From contig NZ_BMUA01000033.1 in the NCBI RefSeq assembly GCF_014649955.1, positions 1-64,000 on the forward strand: a stretch of 64,000 nucleotides of DNA, written 5' to 3'. Numbering within the stretch: position 1 is the stretch's first letter; each line of letters begins with the position of its first letter. This document shows, piece after piece, positions 41,603 through 50,389 of the stretch. The stretch is from Streptomyces violascens. GTDB lineage: Bacteria > Actinomycetota > Actinomycetes > Streptomycetales > Streptomycetaceae. A program made the translations under genes and the position numbers. The notes under the pieces were generated by a model, which saw only the letters and a list, made by a program, of their open reading frames with translations, did not search any database and was not told where the DNA came from.

Positions 41603-44301
41603 CCGTCGACGATCCGCTGCTCATAGACTGCGCCCAGGCGGCACTCGCCCGCCACGACGGCCTCGGATGGCAGGCCAAGCCGGACACGTTCTGGTGCTAC
41701 GTCGAGCCCCCGGGCGGGCGTTCGGTACGGCAGGGGTGGAAACTGCACCTCTCCGCGACCCCTTTGTCCGCGCCCCTGGTCCTGGCCAGAGCGGCGGACG
41801 TGCTGCTGCGCCGGAGCTGCCCGTTCAAGTTCGCGAAAACCCTTGCTCAGGTCGAAGAGCTCGGCTCCCGGCTGTGCAACCGGGGCACGGGCGGCAAGTT
41901 CCTCACCGCGTACCCCGAGTGCGACCAGGAGGAGCTCGGGGAGCTGGCCGAAGAACTGCACCGGGCGACCGCCGGCTTGCCCGGACCGGGGATCCTCTCG
42001 GACCGGCCCTACCGGCCGGGCAGCCTGGTGCACTACCGGTTCGGGGTGTTCACCGGAGTGCCGATGCTGGGCAACGACGGCAGTTACGAGGCGATGCTGA
42101 TCGCGCCGGACGGCCGGCTGGTGCCCGACGAGCGCAAGGCGTGGTTCTCACCGCCCTCGTGGGCTTCGCCCGATCCCTTCCACCCCATGGCCGAAGCCGC
42201 CCCGACGGCGCCCAAACCCGTGCTGCTCGACGGCCGTTACCTCGTCCGGAAAGTCATCCGTCATGCCTTCACCGGAGGCGTATTCCTGGGCTCCGATCAG
42301 AAAACCGGAGCCGAGGTCGTCATCAAGCAGGCCCGGGCGCACACCGGGGCGGGACCGGAGGGGCAGGACATCCGTGACCGGCGACGGCACGAGGCGGAAC
42401 TGCTGGCACGGTTCGCCCCCTCGGGCCGGACCCCGCACCCCGTCGGCGTCTTCGAGCAACAGGGCGACCTGTTCCTCGTGCAGGAATCCTTGCCGGGCGT
42501 CACCTTGCGCCAGTGGGTACGCGAGAACCTCGAACCGGACGACGGCGGGTCGTGGGGCGGGCCGGTCTCCCAACTGCGCGACATCGCCTGCGAACTCGTG
42601 GAGCTGCTGCGGCTGGTGCAGGACAGCGGTTTCGTCACCCAGGACTTCACCCCCGACAACATCATGATCCTGGCGAACAGGGAGCTGCGCCTGATCGACC
42701 TCGAGCAGCTCGCCGAGCCCGGCACCCAGGTCAAGCGGTCCCACACCCCGGCCTACGCCGCACCGGAGCGACTCGGCGCACCACCGTTCGGATTCGCACC
42801 CGCACCTTCCGCCGGTCTGTACAGCCTGGGCGCCACCTTGTTCTACCTGGTCAGTGGCGCCGACCCGGCACTGACCCCGGACGAACCGCAGGAGCGAACC
42901 ACTGCCGAGCGCATTGCGCACTGGCTCCAGCGGATTGCCCCGCGCAACGCCGCAGCACGGCTGATGGCACCGGCCATCGTCGCCCTCCTGGACGCGGTTC
43001 CGCAGCGACGCCCCGGTCTCGACGCCGCGCTCGCCCTCCTCGTCCGAGCGGAAGAACCCGAGGAACGCCTCACGGCCGACCGGATCGGCGACCACGACCT
43101 GGACCGCCTGATCTCCGACGGATTCGCTCACCTGCTGGACACCATGGACCTGGAAGACGACCAGCGCCTGTGGCCATCGGGTCGGAACGAAGCGGGAAGC
43201 GATCCGCTGAACGTCCAACACGGCAGCGCCGGTGTACTCGGCGCGCTGGTTCGCGGCTGCAAGGGCGAGCCGGCACTCGTGGAAGCCGTCCAGGCTGCGG
43301 CCGACTGGACAGCGCGCCGCGTCGGACGCGAACCACGCGCGCTGCCCGGCCTGTATTTCGGGCGTTCCGGAACGGCCTGGGCACTGCTGGAAGCCGGCCA
43401 GCTCCTCGGCGACGACCGGCTCCGCCGACTGGCAGCGGACCTCGCCCAACGGGTGCCCGTCCGCTGGCCGAATCCGGATGTCTGCCATGGGACTGCCGGA
43501 GCGGGCCTCGCCCAGCTGCGGTTCTGGGAGGCAACCGGAGAGGAACAGTTCCTGACCCGGGCGCGGGCCGCAGCCGAATCGCTCGCCACGGCCGCCGAAC
43601 ACCGCGACGGCCAGGTGAGATGGCCGATCGCCGCCGACTTCGCCTCGGCCCTGGCGGGCGTCGTCCACTATGGCTTCGCCCACGGGGTGGCCGGCGTGGG
43701 CACGTTCCTGCTCGCGGCGGGCAACGCGGCCGGCCAGCCGCGCTATACGGAGCTCGCCACGGCCGCCGCGGACACTCTGGGCTCCCTCGTACGCTTCGAC
43801 CGGGGCGCCGCGTACTGGCCCAGCGACGACAAGGGCGGGCCCCTGAAGACCAACTGGTGCAGCGGCTCCTCCGGGATCGGCACCTTCCTGATCCGGATGT
43901 GGCAGAACACCGGCGAGGACCGGCACGCCGACCTCGCCATCCAGGCGGCCATGGCCGTCCGCCGCTCCCGCTGGCACATGGGAACCTGCCAGTGCCACGG
44001 GCTGGCCGGGGACGGCGACTTCCTGCTGGACCTGGCCGAGCTCCTGGGCGACAAGCGCTACCGGGAGTGGGCGGCGGAACTCGCGGAGAGCATCCAACCC
44101 CGTAACGCCGTGCGCCACGGCCGCCTGGTGCTGCCCGACGACACAGGCATTTCGGTGACGGCGGGTTTCAGTACCGGCCTCAGCGGTGTGCTGGCCTTCC
44201 TCACCCGCCTGCGCGACGGCGGCTCCCGGCTCTGGCTGCCCAGATCCCTCATGGAAGGGCCACGTCCCGAGGCGGCTGCTGCGCCTGGTCGCTGTGAGTG
44301 A
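41599..44301 (+). CDS. three-domain lanthionine synthetase, class IV (LanL)-like
   Basis: A 900-residue enzyme. The N-terminal lyase-type domain (about 1-210) has PFKFAKTLAQVEELGSRLC and RGTGGKFLTAYP. The kinase-like domain (about 215-480) has Lys243 in VVIKQAR and the catalytic loop TQDFTPDNIMIL; the usual HRD His is replaced and DFG reads DLE. The C-terminal LanC-type cyclase has zinc ligands Cys754 (NWCSGSSG), Cys799 and His800 (CQCHGLAG), plus DVCHGTAG. Zinc ligands point to class IV rather than class III (LanKC). It would dehydrate Thr/Ser by phosphorylation and elimination and form thioether rings. Last gene of the operon. Confidence 0.88.
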   Translation: MTVDDPLLIDCAQAALARHDGLGWQAKPDTFWCYVEPPGGRSVRQGWKLHLSATPLSAPLVLARAADVLLRRSCPFKFAKTLAQVEELGSRLCNRGTGGKFLTAYPECDQEELGELAEELHRATAGLPGPGILSDRPYRPGSLVHYRFGVFTGVPMLGNDGSYEAMLIAPDGRLVPDERKAWFSPPSWASPDPFHPMAEAAPTAPKPVLLDGRYLVRKVIRHAFTGGVFLGSDQKTGAEVVIKQARAHTGAGPEGQDIRDRRRHEAELLARFAPSGRTPHPVGVFEQQGDLFLVQESLPGVTLRQWVRENLEPDDGGSWGGPVSQLRDIACELVELLRLVQDSGFVTQDFTPDNIMILANRELRLIDLEQLAEPGTQVKRSHTPAYAAPERLGAPPFGFAPAPSAGLYSLGATLFYLVSGADPALTPDEPQERTTAERIAHWLQRIAPRNAAARLMAPAIVALLDAVPQRRPGLDAALALLVRAEEPEERLTADRIGDHDLDRLISDGFAHLLDTMDLEDDQRLWPSGRNEAGSDPLNVQHGSAGVLGALVRGCKGEPALVEAVQAAADWTARRVGREPRALPGLYFGRSGTAWALLEAGQLLGDDRLRRLAADLAQRVPVRWPNPDVCHGTAGAGLAQLRFWEATGEEQFLTRARAAAESLATAAEHRDGQVRWPIAADFASALAGVVHYGFAHGVAGVGTFLLAAGNAAGQPRYTELATAAADTLGSLVRFDRGAAYWPSDDKGGPLKTNWCSGSSGIGTFLIRMWQNTGEDRHADLAIQAAMAVRRSRWHMGTCQCHGLAGDGDFLLDLAELLGDKRYREWAAELAESIQPRNAVRHGRLVLPDDTGISVTAGFSTGLSGVLAFLTRLRDGGSRLWLPRSLMEGPRPEAAAAPGRCE

Positions 44302-44628
44302 GAGCACGTCGTCCCGAACAGGCCTACCAGCCGGTGGGGCCGGGGGCGGTGCGGTGGCGAAGCGGTGCCAGCCCTGCCAGGAGGTGACCGGCCACGGCTC
44401 GCTGGCTGCTTCCTCGCCGACGACAGCGCCCACGTCGGCCCTGCTCGTCGTTTCCGTGCCGCTGCGCTTCACCTGGGCGTCTTCGTTGGGCGTCTTCCGT
44501 GGAAGGACGGCTGGGGTTCACCAGGTGAGGGCTTCTGCCTGGGCGTCGTAGAGCCCGTACCCGGGAGAGGGAGCAGGGCTGCCTGGACACTCGTCGTCGG
44601 CGTTGTTCTCGTACGGCGGGGCTTTCCC
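44302..44628. other. no recognisable gene
   Basis: No family, RNA or clear repeat was seen between the lanthionine synthetase and the regulator fragment. Confidence 0.3.
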
Positions 44629-44928
44629 CACGGGGTGCGGTGGGTTCCCCTGGCGCCGCTGACGGAGCCCATACCGCTCACGCTCCAGCTGGCCGGCGAG
44701 CTGCGCCTGTTCCCCCGGGCTGGTCGGTGCCCCGACGATCTGGTGGCTGGGTGGCTCGCCGACAAACGGCTGCTGGTCCTGGACACTTGTGAGCACCTCC
44801 TGGATGCCTGCACCGTACTGGTCTGGGAGCTGCTGGCCGCGGCTCCCGGTCTGCGGGTGCTTGCCACGAGCAGGCGGCCACTGGGCCTGCCGGGAGAGCG
44901 GCAGTTGGCCTTGGGCCGCTCCCGATAG
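44629..44928 (+). pseudogene. ATPase fragment of a LuxR/SARP-type regulator
   Basis: The plus frame reads GVRWVPLAPLTEP, DDLVAGWLADKRLLVLDTCEHLLDA and LRVLATSRRPLGLPGERQ. This is the Walker B / sensor region of the NB-ARC-like ATPase in large Streptomyces transcriptional regulators (DxxxxVLDNCEHLLDA...VLATSREPLG). The Walker A half and all flanking domains are missing; the frame stops at 44928. Confidence 0.65.
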
Positions 44929-44954
44929 CCGCGCCGGACAGCAGGCGCGCTGAT

Positions 44955-45427
44955 GCCCTCGTGCTCTTCGCCGACCCAGCCGCTGCCGCGCTGCCGGGCG
45001 GTGAACTCGGCGTCGGCGACCGGGAGTCGGCGATGATCTGCCGTCGACGGGCATCCCGCTGGCCGCCGCCGTGCCGCAGCGCGTTCTCCACGAGGTTGCG
45101 GATGGCCTGGGCGAGCAGTTCGGGGTCGCCGTTGACGATGGCGGCCTCGGTGGTGAGTGTGACGCCGGTGTGGTCCGGCAGTTCCTCGACGGTCTGTTCG
45201 ACGAGTTAGTCGAGCCGCAACGGGGTCAGCTCGATTGCCTGGGTGGCGGCCTCGACCCGGGCACGGGCCAGCAGTCCGGTGACCGGGCGGCCCAGGCGGT
45301 CGACCAGTCGGACGGCCTCGTCCACGGCGGCGGGTGCCCGGGTCGGTGAGGTGCTGCCGTTCTCAACGGCCAGCCGCAGGGTGGCCAGCGGGGTGCGGAG
45401 TTCGTGGGCTGCCTCGGCGAGAGGCAA
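44955..45427 (-). pseudogene. histidine kinase fragment with in-frame stop
   Basis: The minus frame reads AHELRTPLATLRLAVENG (phosphoacceptor H-box), a TAA stop at about 45206 after LTPLRLD, and then LVEQTVEELPDHTGVTLTTE and LAQAIRNLVENALRHGGG (N-box). The N-terminal sensor and the G-boxes are gone. A degenerate two-component kinase. Confidence 0.7.
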
Positions 45428-45613
45428 CTATCGTCCTCGCAGTCTGTTGCATCCAGTCCGCACAAGGCTCGGATGCCCCGGGACTTCAGGCAACCGGCAA
45501 ACTCATCGGCCCGACGCCCCGACCCTGCTGGTGGGCTGAGGGGGCAGGAACGCATCACTGTTGTCCACGTACGGTGCGAACACGTACCCGTAGGTCGACG
45601 GTGGTGGTGGGCA

Positions 45614-45760
45614 TCGCTCGGCTCGCCGAGGGACCGTCGACGGCATTCGGTTTCTGGTCGATAACGGCATCAAATGGCGGGCGATGCCCGCCGACTTCCC
45701 GCCTTGGCGGACCGTCTACGGCTTCCATCAACGCTGGGCTGCCTCCGGAGCTGTCGCGCT
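45614..45760 (+). pseudogene. IS5-family transposase N-terminal fragment
   Basis: The plus frame reads VDGIRFLVDNGIKWRAMPAD then FPPWRTVYGFHQRWAASG, the N-terminal signature of IS5-group transposases. It stops where the IS481-like element begins, so it was probably cut by that insertion. 45428-45613 has no recognisable content. Confidence 0.65.
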
Positions 45761-46758
45761 AGCTGTAGGAGGCCAGCACGTTGGTGACACCGCCTTGGAG
45801 TCGCACCGCCGGTGGCTGGCCTCCAGCGGTGCCGTGAGGCCGGTGGTAGTTGTAGTGGATGTTCCACACGCCGAGGGCGGCTGCTCGTTCGTCTTCGGAG
45901 TTCCATTCGCGGGCATAGAGGAATTCCTCTGCCAGGATCCGGTTGTAGCGCTCCACCTTGCCGTTGTGCCGCGGTGTGTAGGGCGTAATGCGCTGGTGGC
46001 GCGACCCGAGTAGTGCTCGGGTGAATGTGCCGGCGCGGTAGCACGCTCCGTTGTCCGTGACGATCCGCTCGATGTGGTGATGCCGTGGGCAGCGAACCAT
46101 GCGCGAGCGCGGTGCATGAACGCGATCGCGGTTACGGCCCTTTTATGGGCAACGCTTCGGTGGAGGCGAGCCGACTGAACCCGTCGACTGCGGAGTGGAG
46201 ATACACGTAGCCGCCGCGCTTGCTCTTCTTCTTCAGCCGGTCGGCGTTCTTGGCGCGCCCGCTCCCGCGGCCGTGGACACGCGAACCTCCGCCGTCGGGG
46301 ATCCGTCCGACCTTCTTCACATCGACGTGGACCATGTGGCCTGGCCACCTGGCGCCGATTCTGCGGGGCTCTCGGTTCGGCTCGCCGCTCGGGTCGATGA
46401 ACTTGCGATGGTTGAGACCGAGCCTCGCCAGGTGCCGGGTCACGGTGCGGCGCTGACTGTGACGCCCTGAGCTTGGAGCTCGAACGCAATCCGCGACGCT
46501 GACCACTTCTGGCTGCGCCGCAGATCTGCGATCCGGGCCACGGCCGTGGCGACTGTCGCGGTGGGTTGGCTGTGTGGTGTCGAGGAACGGTCGAGCAGGC
46601 CGATCTCCCCATGGCAGCGGTAGCGGTTGACCCACTTCGATGCACATGCGAGGGGGGATCCCTATTTCGGTGGCGGCGTGCGCTATCGGACGAGTCCGGC
46701 AGCGCTCGACGAGTCGGCGTCGACCTTCGACGGTCAATGGAGCGTTGGCGTGCCTCAT
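45759..46758 (-). pseudogene. IS481-family transposase, frameshifted
   Basis: Begins at 46758 with NAPLTVEGRRRLVERCRTRP, then in shifted frames RWPGHMVHVDVKKVGRIPDG, GGYVYLHSAVDGFSRLAS and RIVTDNGACYRAGTFTRAL, ending YNYHRPHGTAGGQPP. These are the IS481 helix-turn-helix and DDE core in correct order. At least three frame changes and a stop after ALPIKGP show it is inactive. It lies within remnants of other elements. Confidence 0.8.
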
Positions 46759-46846
46759 GGGCAGTTTCCTGTGGCGGCTACGAAGTTGGCGGGGAAGCGA
46801 TGTTCGGCGGCCGTCACACCGGCTGGAGACTGGCAGATATGTGTGG

Positions 46847-47737
46847 TCACGGCCGCCGACCGAACTCGGTGCTGTGATCGATGGCCCACTGCGCGAAGGG
46901 GCGGGCCGGCATACCGGTCAGGCGCTCGACGTCATCGGTGACAAGGCGTGATTCAGGTCGCCGCGTCGACGCCGCGAGGAGGGCCTCGACCAGATGCTCG
47001 GGACGTCCGTCCGCGAGCATTCGTGCGTGCGCAACGTCCACGGGGACCGGCTCGAATCGCAGGTTTCGTCCGAGTGCGGCGCCGAGGATTGCGACCTGGT
47101 CGGCCCTGCTGAGTGGCTCAGGTCCGGTCAGCCGGTAGGTGCGATCCGAATCGTCCTGGCATCGAAGGAGCACCTCTGCAGCCGAGGCCGCGACATCGCG
47201 CTCGTCCACTACTGCTGTGTGCGCTATGTCAGGGCCTTCGACTACGTCGCCTGCGCGCAGCTGTGCCGCCCAGCCCCGGGTGTTGGACGCCAGCGTGTCG
47301 CTGCGCAGCACGGTGGGATTCAGGCCGGCATCGCGGAGCCGGCGTTCCATGTCCGCGTGTACTTGCACGATCGGATCGCTTTGGCGAGCAGAGGCGTCAT
47401 CGATCGCGGTCGAGGAGAGGTAGATGACGCGCGGCGCTGCTGCGGCCAGTTCTGCGATCAGAGGCTCAGCGGGTGCGGTGTCCAGCAGTGGCCATATGAG
47501 GAAGACGGTGTCGATGCCATCAAGCGCCGTACGGACGGTGTAGGCGTCGGTCAGGTCACCGCGCACCGACGCGATGCCAGGTCGCGGGTCAACACGACGA
47601 CGGTCGAGGCACCGCACAACTGCTGCACGCTCGTGCAGCCTGGTGAGGAGTTCACGGCCGACGTTGCCCGTCGCGCCGGTGACCAGGACCGTTCGGGAAC
47701 GAGCAGGAGTAAGCGGGGTGGGAGAACTGTCAGGCAT
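46847..47737 (-). CDS. NmrA-like NAD(P)-binding Rossmann protein
   Basis: A 296-residue atypical short-chain dehydrogenase. The dinucleotide-binding motif is VLVTGATGNVGRELLTRL; VIYLSSTAIDD, HADMERRLRDAGLNPTVLRS and HTAVVDERDVAASAAEVLL are characteristic of NmrA-like redox sensors and NAD(P)H:quinone-type proteins. The usual Tyr-xxx-Lys catalytic pair is not evident. Divergent from a MerR regulator over only 45 bp, so probably its target. C-terminal end lies close to the IS481 remnant but the frame is intact. Confidence 0.85.
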   Translation of the reverse strand: MPDSSPTPLTPARSRTVLVTGATGNVGRELLTRLHERAAVVRCLDRRRVDPRPGIASVRGDLTDAYTVRTALDGIDTVFLIWPLLDTAPAEPLIAELAAAAPRVIYLSSTAIDDASARQSDPIVQVHADMERRLRDAGLNPTVLRSDTLASNTRGWAAQLRAGDVVEGPDIAHTAVVDERDVAASAAEVLLRCQDDSDRTYRLTGPEPLSRADQVAILGAALGRNLRFEPVPVDVAHARMLADGRPEHLVEALLAASTRRPESRLVTDDVERLTGMPARPFAQWAIDHSTEFGRRP

Positions 47738-47782
47738 GCTGGGGACGCTAAAGGTTCAGGTCGACATCAAGGCAAGGGCGGA
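47738..47782. promoter_or_regulatory. short divergent promoter with candidate MerR site
   Basis: 45 bp separate two divergent starts. Read on the minus strand, CCTTGATGTCGACCTGAACC has the form of the stretched-spacer promoters bound by MerR-family proteins, centred on GTCGAC. Both genes are likely controlled here. Confidence 0.4.
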
Positions 47783-48157
47783 ATGGCGATAACCATCGGC
47801 GAAGCGGCTGCGCAGCTTGGAGTCGAGGCCCATGTCCTACGGCACTGGGAGCACGTCGGAGCACTCACGGTGCGCCGGGACGCGAACGACTACCGCCTCT
47901 ACGACGAAGACGTCTTGGAGCAGGCACGAACCGTGTTGAAACTGCGACAAGTCGGGCTCTCGTTGCCGGAGGTCGCCGCCGCGATGTCCCCGAAGAAGTC
48001 CGCAGCACAGGAGGTCGTGCGCGCGAAGATCGCTGCGCTCGAAGGTGAGGTCCGCAGCAGACAGCAAGCGATCACCTTCCTCCGGCACACCGTCGAGTGC
48101 CGCCATCGGTACCTCGAGGAGTGTGCGGACTGCGCGACGTTCGTCCGCGACCGTTGA
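47783..48157 (+). CDS. MerR-family regulator
   Basis: A 124-residue MerR protein. The N-terminal HTH starts ITIGEAAAQLGVEAHVLRHWE, followed by NDYRLYDEDVLEQARTVLKL and a dimerisation coiled coil (AKIAALEGEVRSRQQAITFL). The C-terminus CRHRYLEECADCATFV has three Cys and a His that could bind metal or sense redox. Start ATG 47783 follows AAGGGCGGA. Divergent from the NmrA-like gene. Confidence 0.88.
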   Translation: MAITIGEAAAQLGVEAHVLRHWEHVGALTVRRDANDYRLYDEDVLEQARTVLKLRQVGLSLPEVAAAMSPKKSAAQEVVRAKIAALEGEVRSRQQAITFLRHTVECRHRYLEECADCATFVRDR

Positions 48158-48329
48158 TCATCCGATGTGAGGGATTCGCGGTCGATGACCGTGGTGCTTG
48201 ATCAGCAGTAAGTCGCCGATGCCATCAACGTCTTGGCCCGCAACATCCAGCCTCCGCATGGGCACCCGCTCACGGGGCCGCAGCACCCACCCTCGGCGGA
48301 CCACAACCACCGTCCCACCGCAAGGCTCA

Positions 48330-48441
48330 AGGTGGGGCCAGGCGGCACCGAGGGCGCCGTGACACGCGTGAAAAGATCAAGAGGCAGCTCCACGGCCGGG
48401 CCGGATTCGAGCTGCTCCAAAAGGTGATCTTGCTTCAGTAG
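48330..48441 (+). pseudogene. ISL3-like transposase C-terminal remnant
   Basis: The plus strand reads GTEGAVTRVK and, after a frameshift, KIKRQLHGRAGFELLQKVILLQ-like sequence ending in a stop. This is the conserved end of ISL3-group transposases (EGxVxRxKxLKRQxxGRAGFxLLRxRxLL). Upstream 48200-48330 is degenerate. Confidence 0.5.
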
Positions 48442-48481
48442 CGATCCACGCGGGTACGAGTCTGTCGCCGCCCGCCCGTGG

Positions 48482-49030
48482 TCAGAGTTCGGCCGTCCAG
48501 ACCCCGGCGGGATGCTCACTCGGTGGCAGCCACAACTGAGGCTGTGACTCGCGATGACTCTCGTGAGCCTGTTCTTCCCAATGGAAGCAGTCGTCCACGT
48601 CAGGCCAGGCAACTTGCAACATGGGAATAGGAGGCCGCCGGTAGAACCCGATGGCCCGTCCGAAGAAGGTCCGGCACCAACGGAGATCCACACTCCTGAG
48701 CACGGCTTGGTGACCTTCGACAACATCAGGATGCCTCTGGCCGTCCGCCAGTACAGCACCTGCGGCGGCCTTCGCTCCCAGCCTGTTGAGCATGCCGTGC
48801 ATGGCGTGGATATCGAGCCCGAACACGGTGAGTTCAGGCGCGCCGTGAGTGTGGGCGAGGCCGATCGTGTAGGCGAATCCAGGACCGATCTCGTCCTCGG
48901 GAACCATCACGACGTGCCATCCGTGCTGCTGCACATTCCCGATGATCGTCAGATCGGCGTGGTCCGCTTCGTCTCGGTCGCCGTAGTCATGACAGAGGAT
49001 GCAGCGGCACTGGAACGGATCATCGGTCAT
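48482..49030 (-). CDS. DUF4262 domain protein
   Basis: A 182-residue protein with the DUF4262 pattern: GWHVVMVPEDEIGPGFAYTI, GLAHTHGAPELTVFGLD, and YRRPPIPMLQVAWPDVDDCF-type C-terminus with W..E.. . The N-terminal CRCILCHDYGDRDEADH contains a CxCxxC cluster that may bind metal. Function of the family is unknown. Stands alone; ATG at 49030. Confidence 0.8.
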   Translation of the reverse strand: MTDDPFQCRCILCHDYGDRDEADHADLTIIGNVQQHGWHVVMVPEDEIGPGFAYTIGLAHTHGAPELTVFGLDIHAMHGMLNRLGAKAAAGAVLADGQRHPDVVEGHQAVLRSVDLRWCRTFFGRAIGFYRRPPIPMLQVAWPDVDDCFHWEEQAHESHRESQPQLWLPPSEHPAGVWTAEL

Positions 49031-49667
49031 GCGCGGAGGCTACGTGGTGGGCGTTCGAGCCAGCCAGCCGGGCTTCGCGGTCGCCCTCGCAATCGAATGC
49101 CGCGGTGACCCTCCGCGACTGCTCCCCGACGCCCGAACTCTCCCGCCGCCAGTTGGAGTTCATGCCCGACCAGCAGAAACCCAGGCAGGAGCGTTGCGCG
49201 GTCTGAGCGCCGTCACGCTCCTGATCACCACGGGAGGCGACCGAACACCCGCGCGTCGTCGGGGAGAACCGAAGTTGAGTTGGTCCGCCCCTGGCCCGGA
49301 TCTTGGTCGGTCTCCCCTGTGCGTGAGGGAGGCTTCCCTCTGGTCCCACATGGCGCAGGTAGGCGGAAGTGTCGCTAGCCGATCTGCGAAGATTGCATCG
49401 ATCAGTGGCAGCCAGATCGTAAAGTCTTCGGATGTAGCACGGCAGACCTACTACTGCTGAGGGATGCCTGCCGTGGTCGCATGGGCGCGGTCGTGTGAGG
49501 GATACGGCTCGTCCTCCCGGATTGGGCCGTACTCCTCCGGCTATCGAGATGCCCAGGTGGGTGGCCGTTGGACTGGCCACTGTCATGTGAGCAGGGGGTC
49601 GCCTGCGGGGTGGCGTACGGGTGTCGGGGCCGCTGAGTAGACTCGCGGAATCGGCAGTGACAGGGGG
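49031..49667. other. 637 bp without a recognisable gene
   Basis: All open frames here look like noise (Arg/Pro/Ser-rich). CAGGGGG at 49661-49667 is the ribosome site of the next gene. Probably eroded DNA. Confidence 0.35.
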
Positions 49668-49943
49668 ATGTATGGCAGAGCGCGGGCGGGGGCCCGGCGT
49701 CTGATGGTGCGGTACTGGGCAGGGTTCTGCAGGCAGTTGGAGGGCTCGCGCACGCTGTTGTTCTTCTGCATGCTCACAGCCGGCGGCCTCGTCACCGGGG
49801 TCAGCGGACTGCTGCACTGGTGGCGGATCGGGATGAGCCTGGTCGCGCTAACTGTCGGGATCTTCGGACTCCTGGGCGTCGTCGGCTGGTTCGTACGGCT
49901 CGGGGAACTCGAACGGGAGCGCGCGGCACGGCGGCGTCGCTAA
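49668..49943 (+). CDS. small two-helix membrane protein, unknown function
   Basis: A 91-residue protein with two membrane segments (TLLFFCMLTAGGLVTGVSGL and WRIGMSLVALTVGIFGLLGV), a basic N-terminus and a charged C-terminal tail (ELERERAARRRR). ATG 49668 directly follows GGGGG; the inner ATG at 49704 is possible. No family recognised. Confidence 0.6.
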   Translation: MYGRARAGARRLMVRYWAGFCRQLEGSRTLLFFCMLTAGGLVTGVSGLLHWWRIGMSLVALTVGIFGLLGVVGWFVRLGELERERAARRRR

Positions 49944-50389
49944 ACGGGCGCCCTTTGAAGCCTTGTGACGCAACCCTCCTGTGGGCCGTCTCATCTTGAC
50001 GGATCCTTGAGATCACCCCGGAGTGGGCTCGTCAGATCAGCCATTTGACGGGCGGCCGGAATCCCCCGTCTGATCCTCGTCGCTGATCTCCCTGGTCCAT
50101 GATCACCAAGGAATCCTATGGCCTGGGGCTCTCCGGATGCCCACGGGCGGTCGGCTCGGGGTGCTCCGGCACTGTTGCCGCTGCATGGCTGCCTGCCCGG
50201 CCGAATAGTGCCGCTCGCCCTGCATCGAGGGGCACCGCCACCATTACCTCACGGGCAGGCGATCACCCTCCTCGTGGAGGGACCGCATCGTGCCTAAGGA
50301 GATCACCAACAGCCCCTCTGTGGGCAGGCGTTCAGTCAGGGGTGCCCGCAGAAGAAGTGCATACCATGCTGCGGGCTCGGCGCTTCGCC
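49944..50389. other. 446 bp without a recognisable gene
   Basis: Between the small membrane gene and the 3' end of the hydrolase gene. No convincing frame or hairpin was seen. Confidence 0.3.

Noticed and set aside
49020..49817. 265-codon minus-strand ORF in the 49 kb gap
   Set aside because: Low-complexity Arg/Pro/Ser composition and overlap with two better genes.
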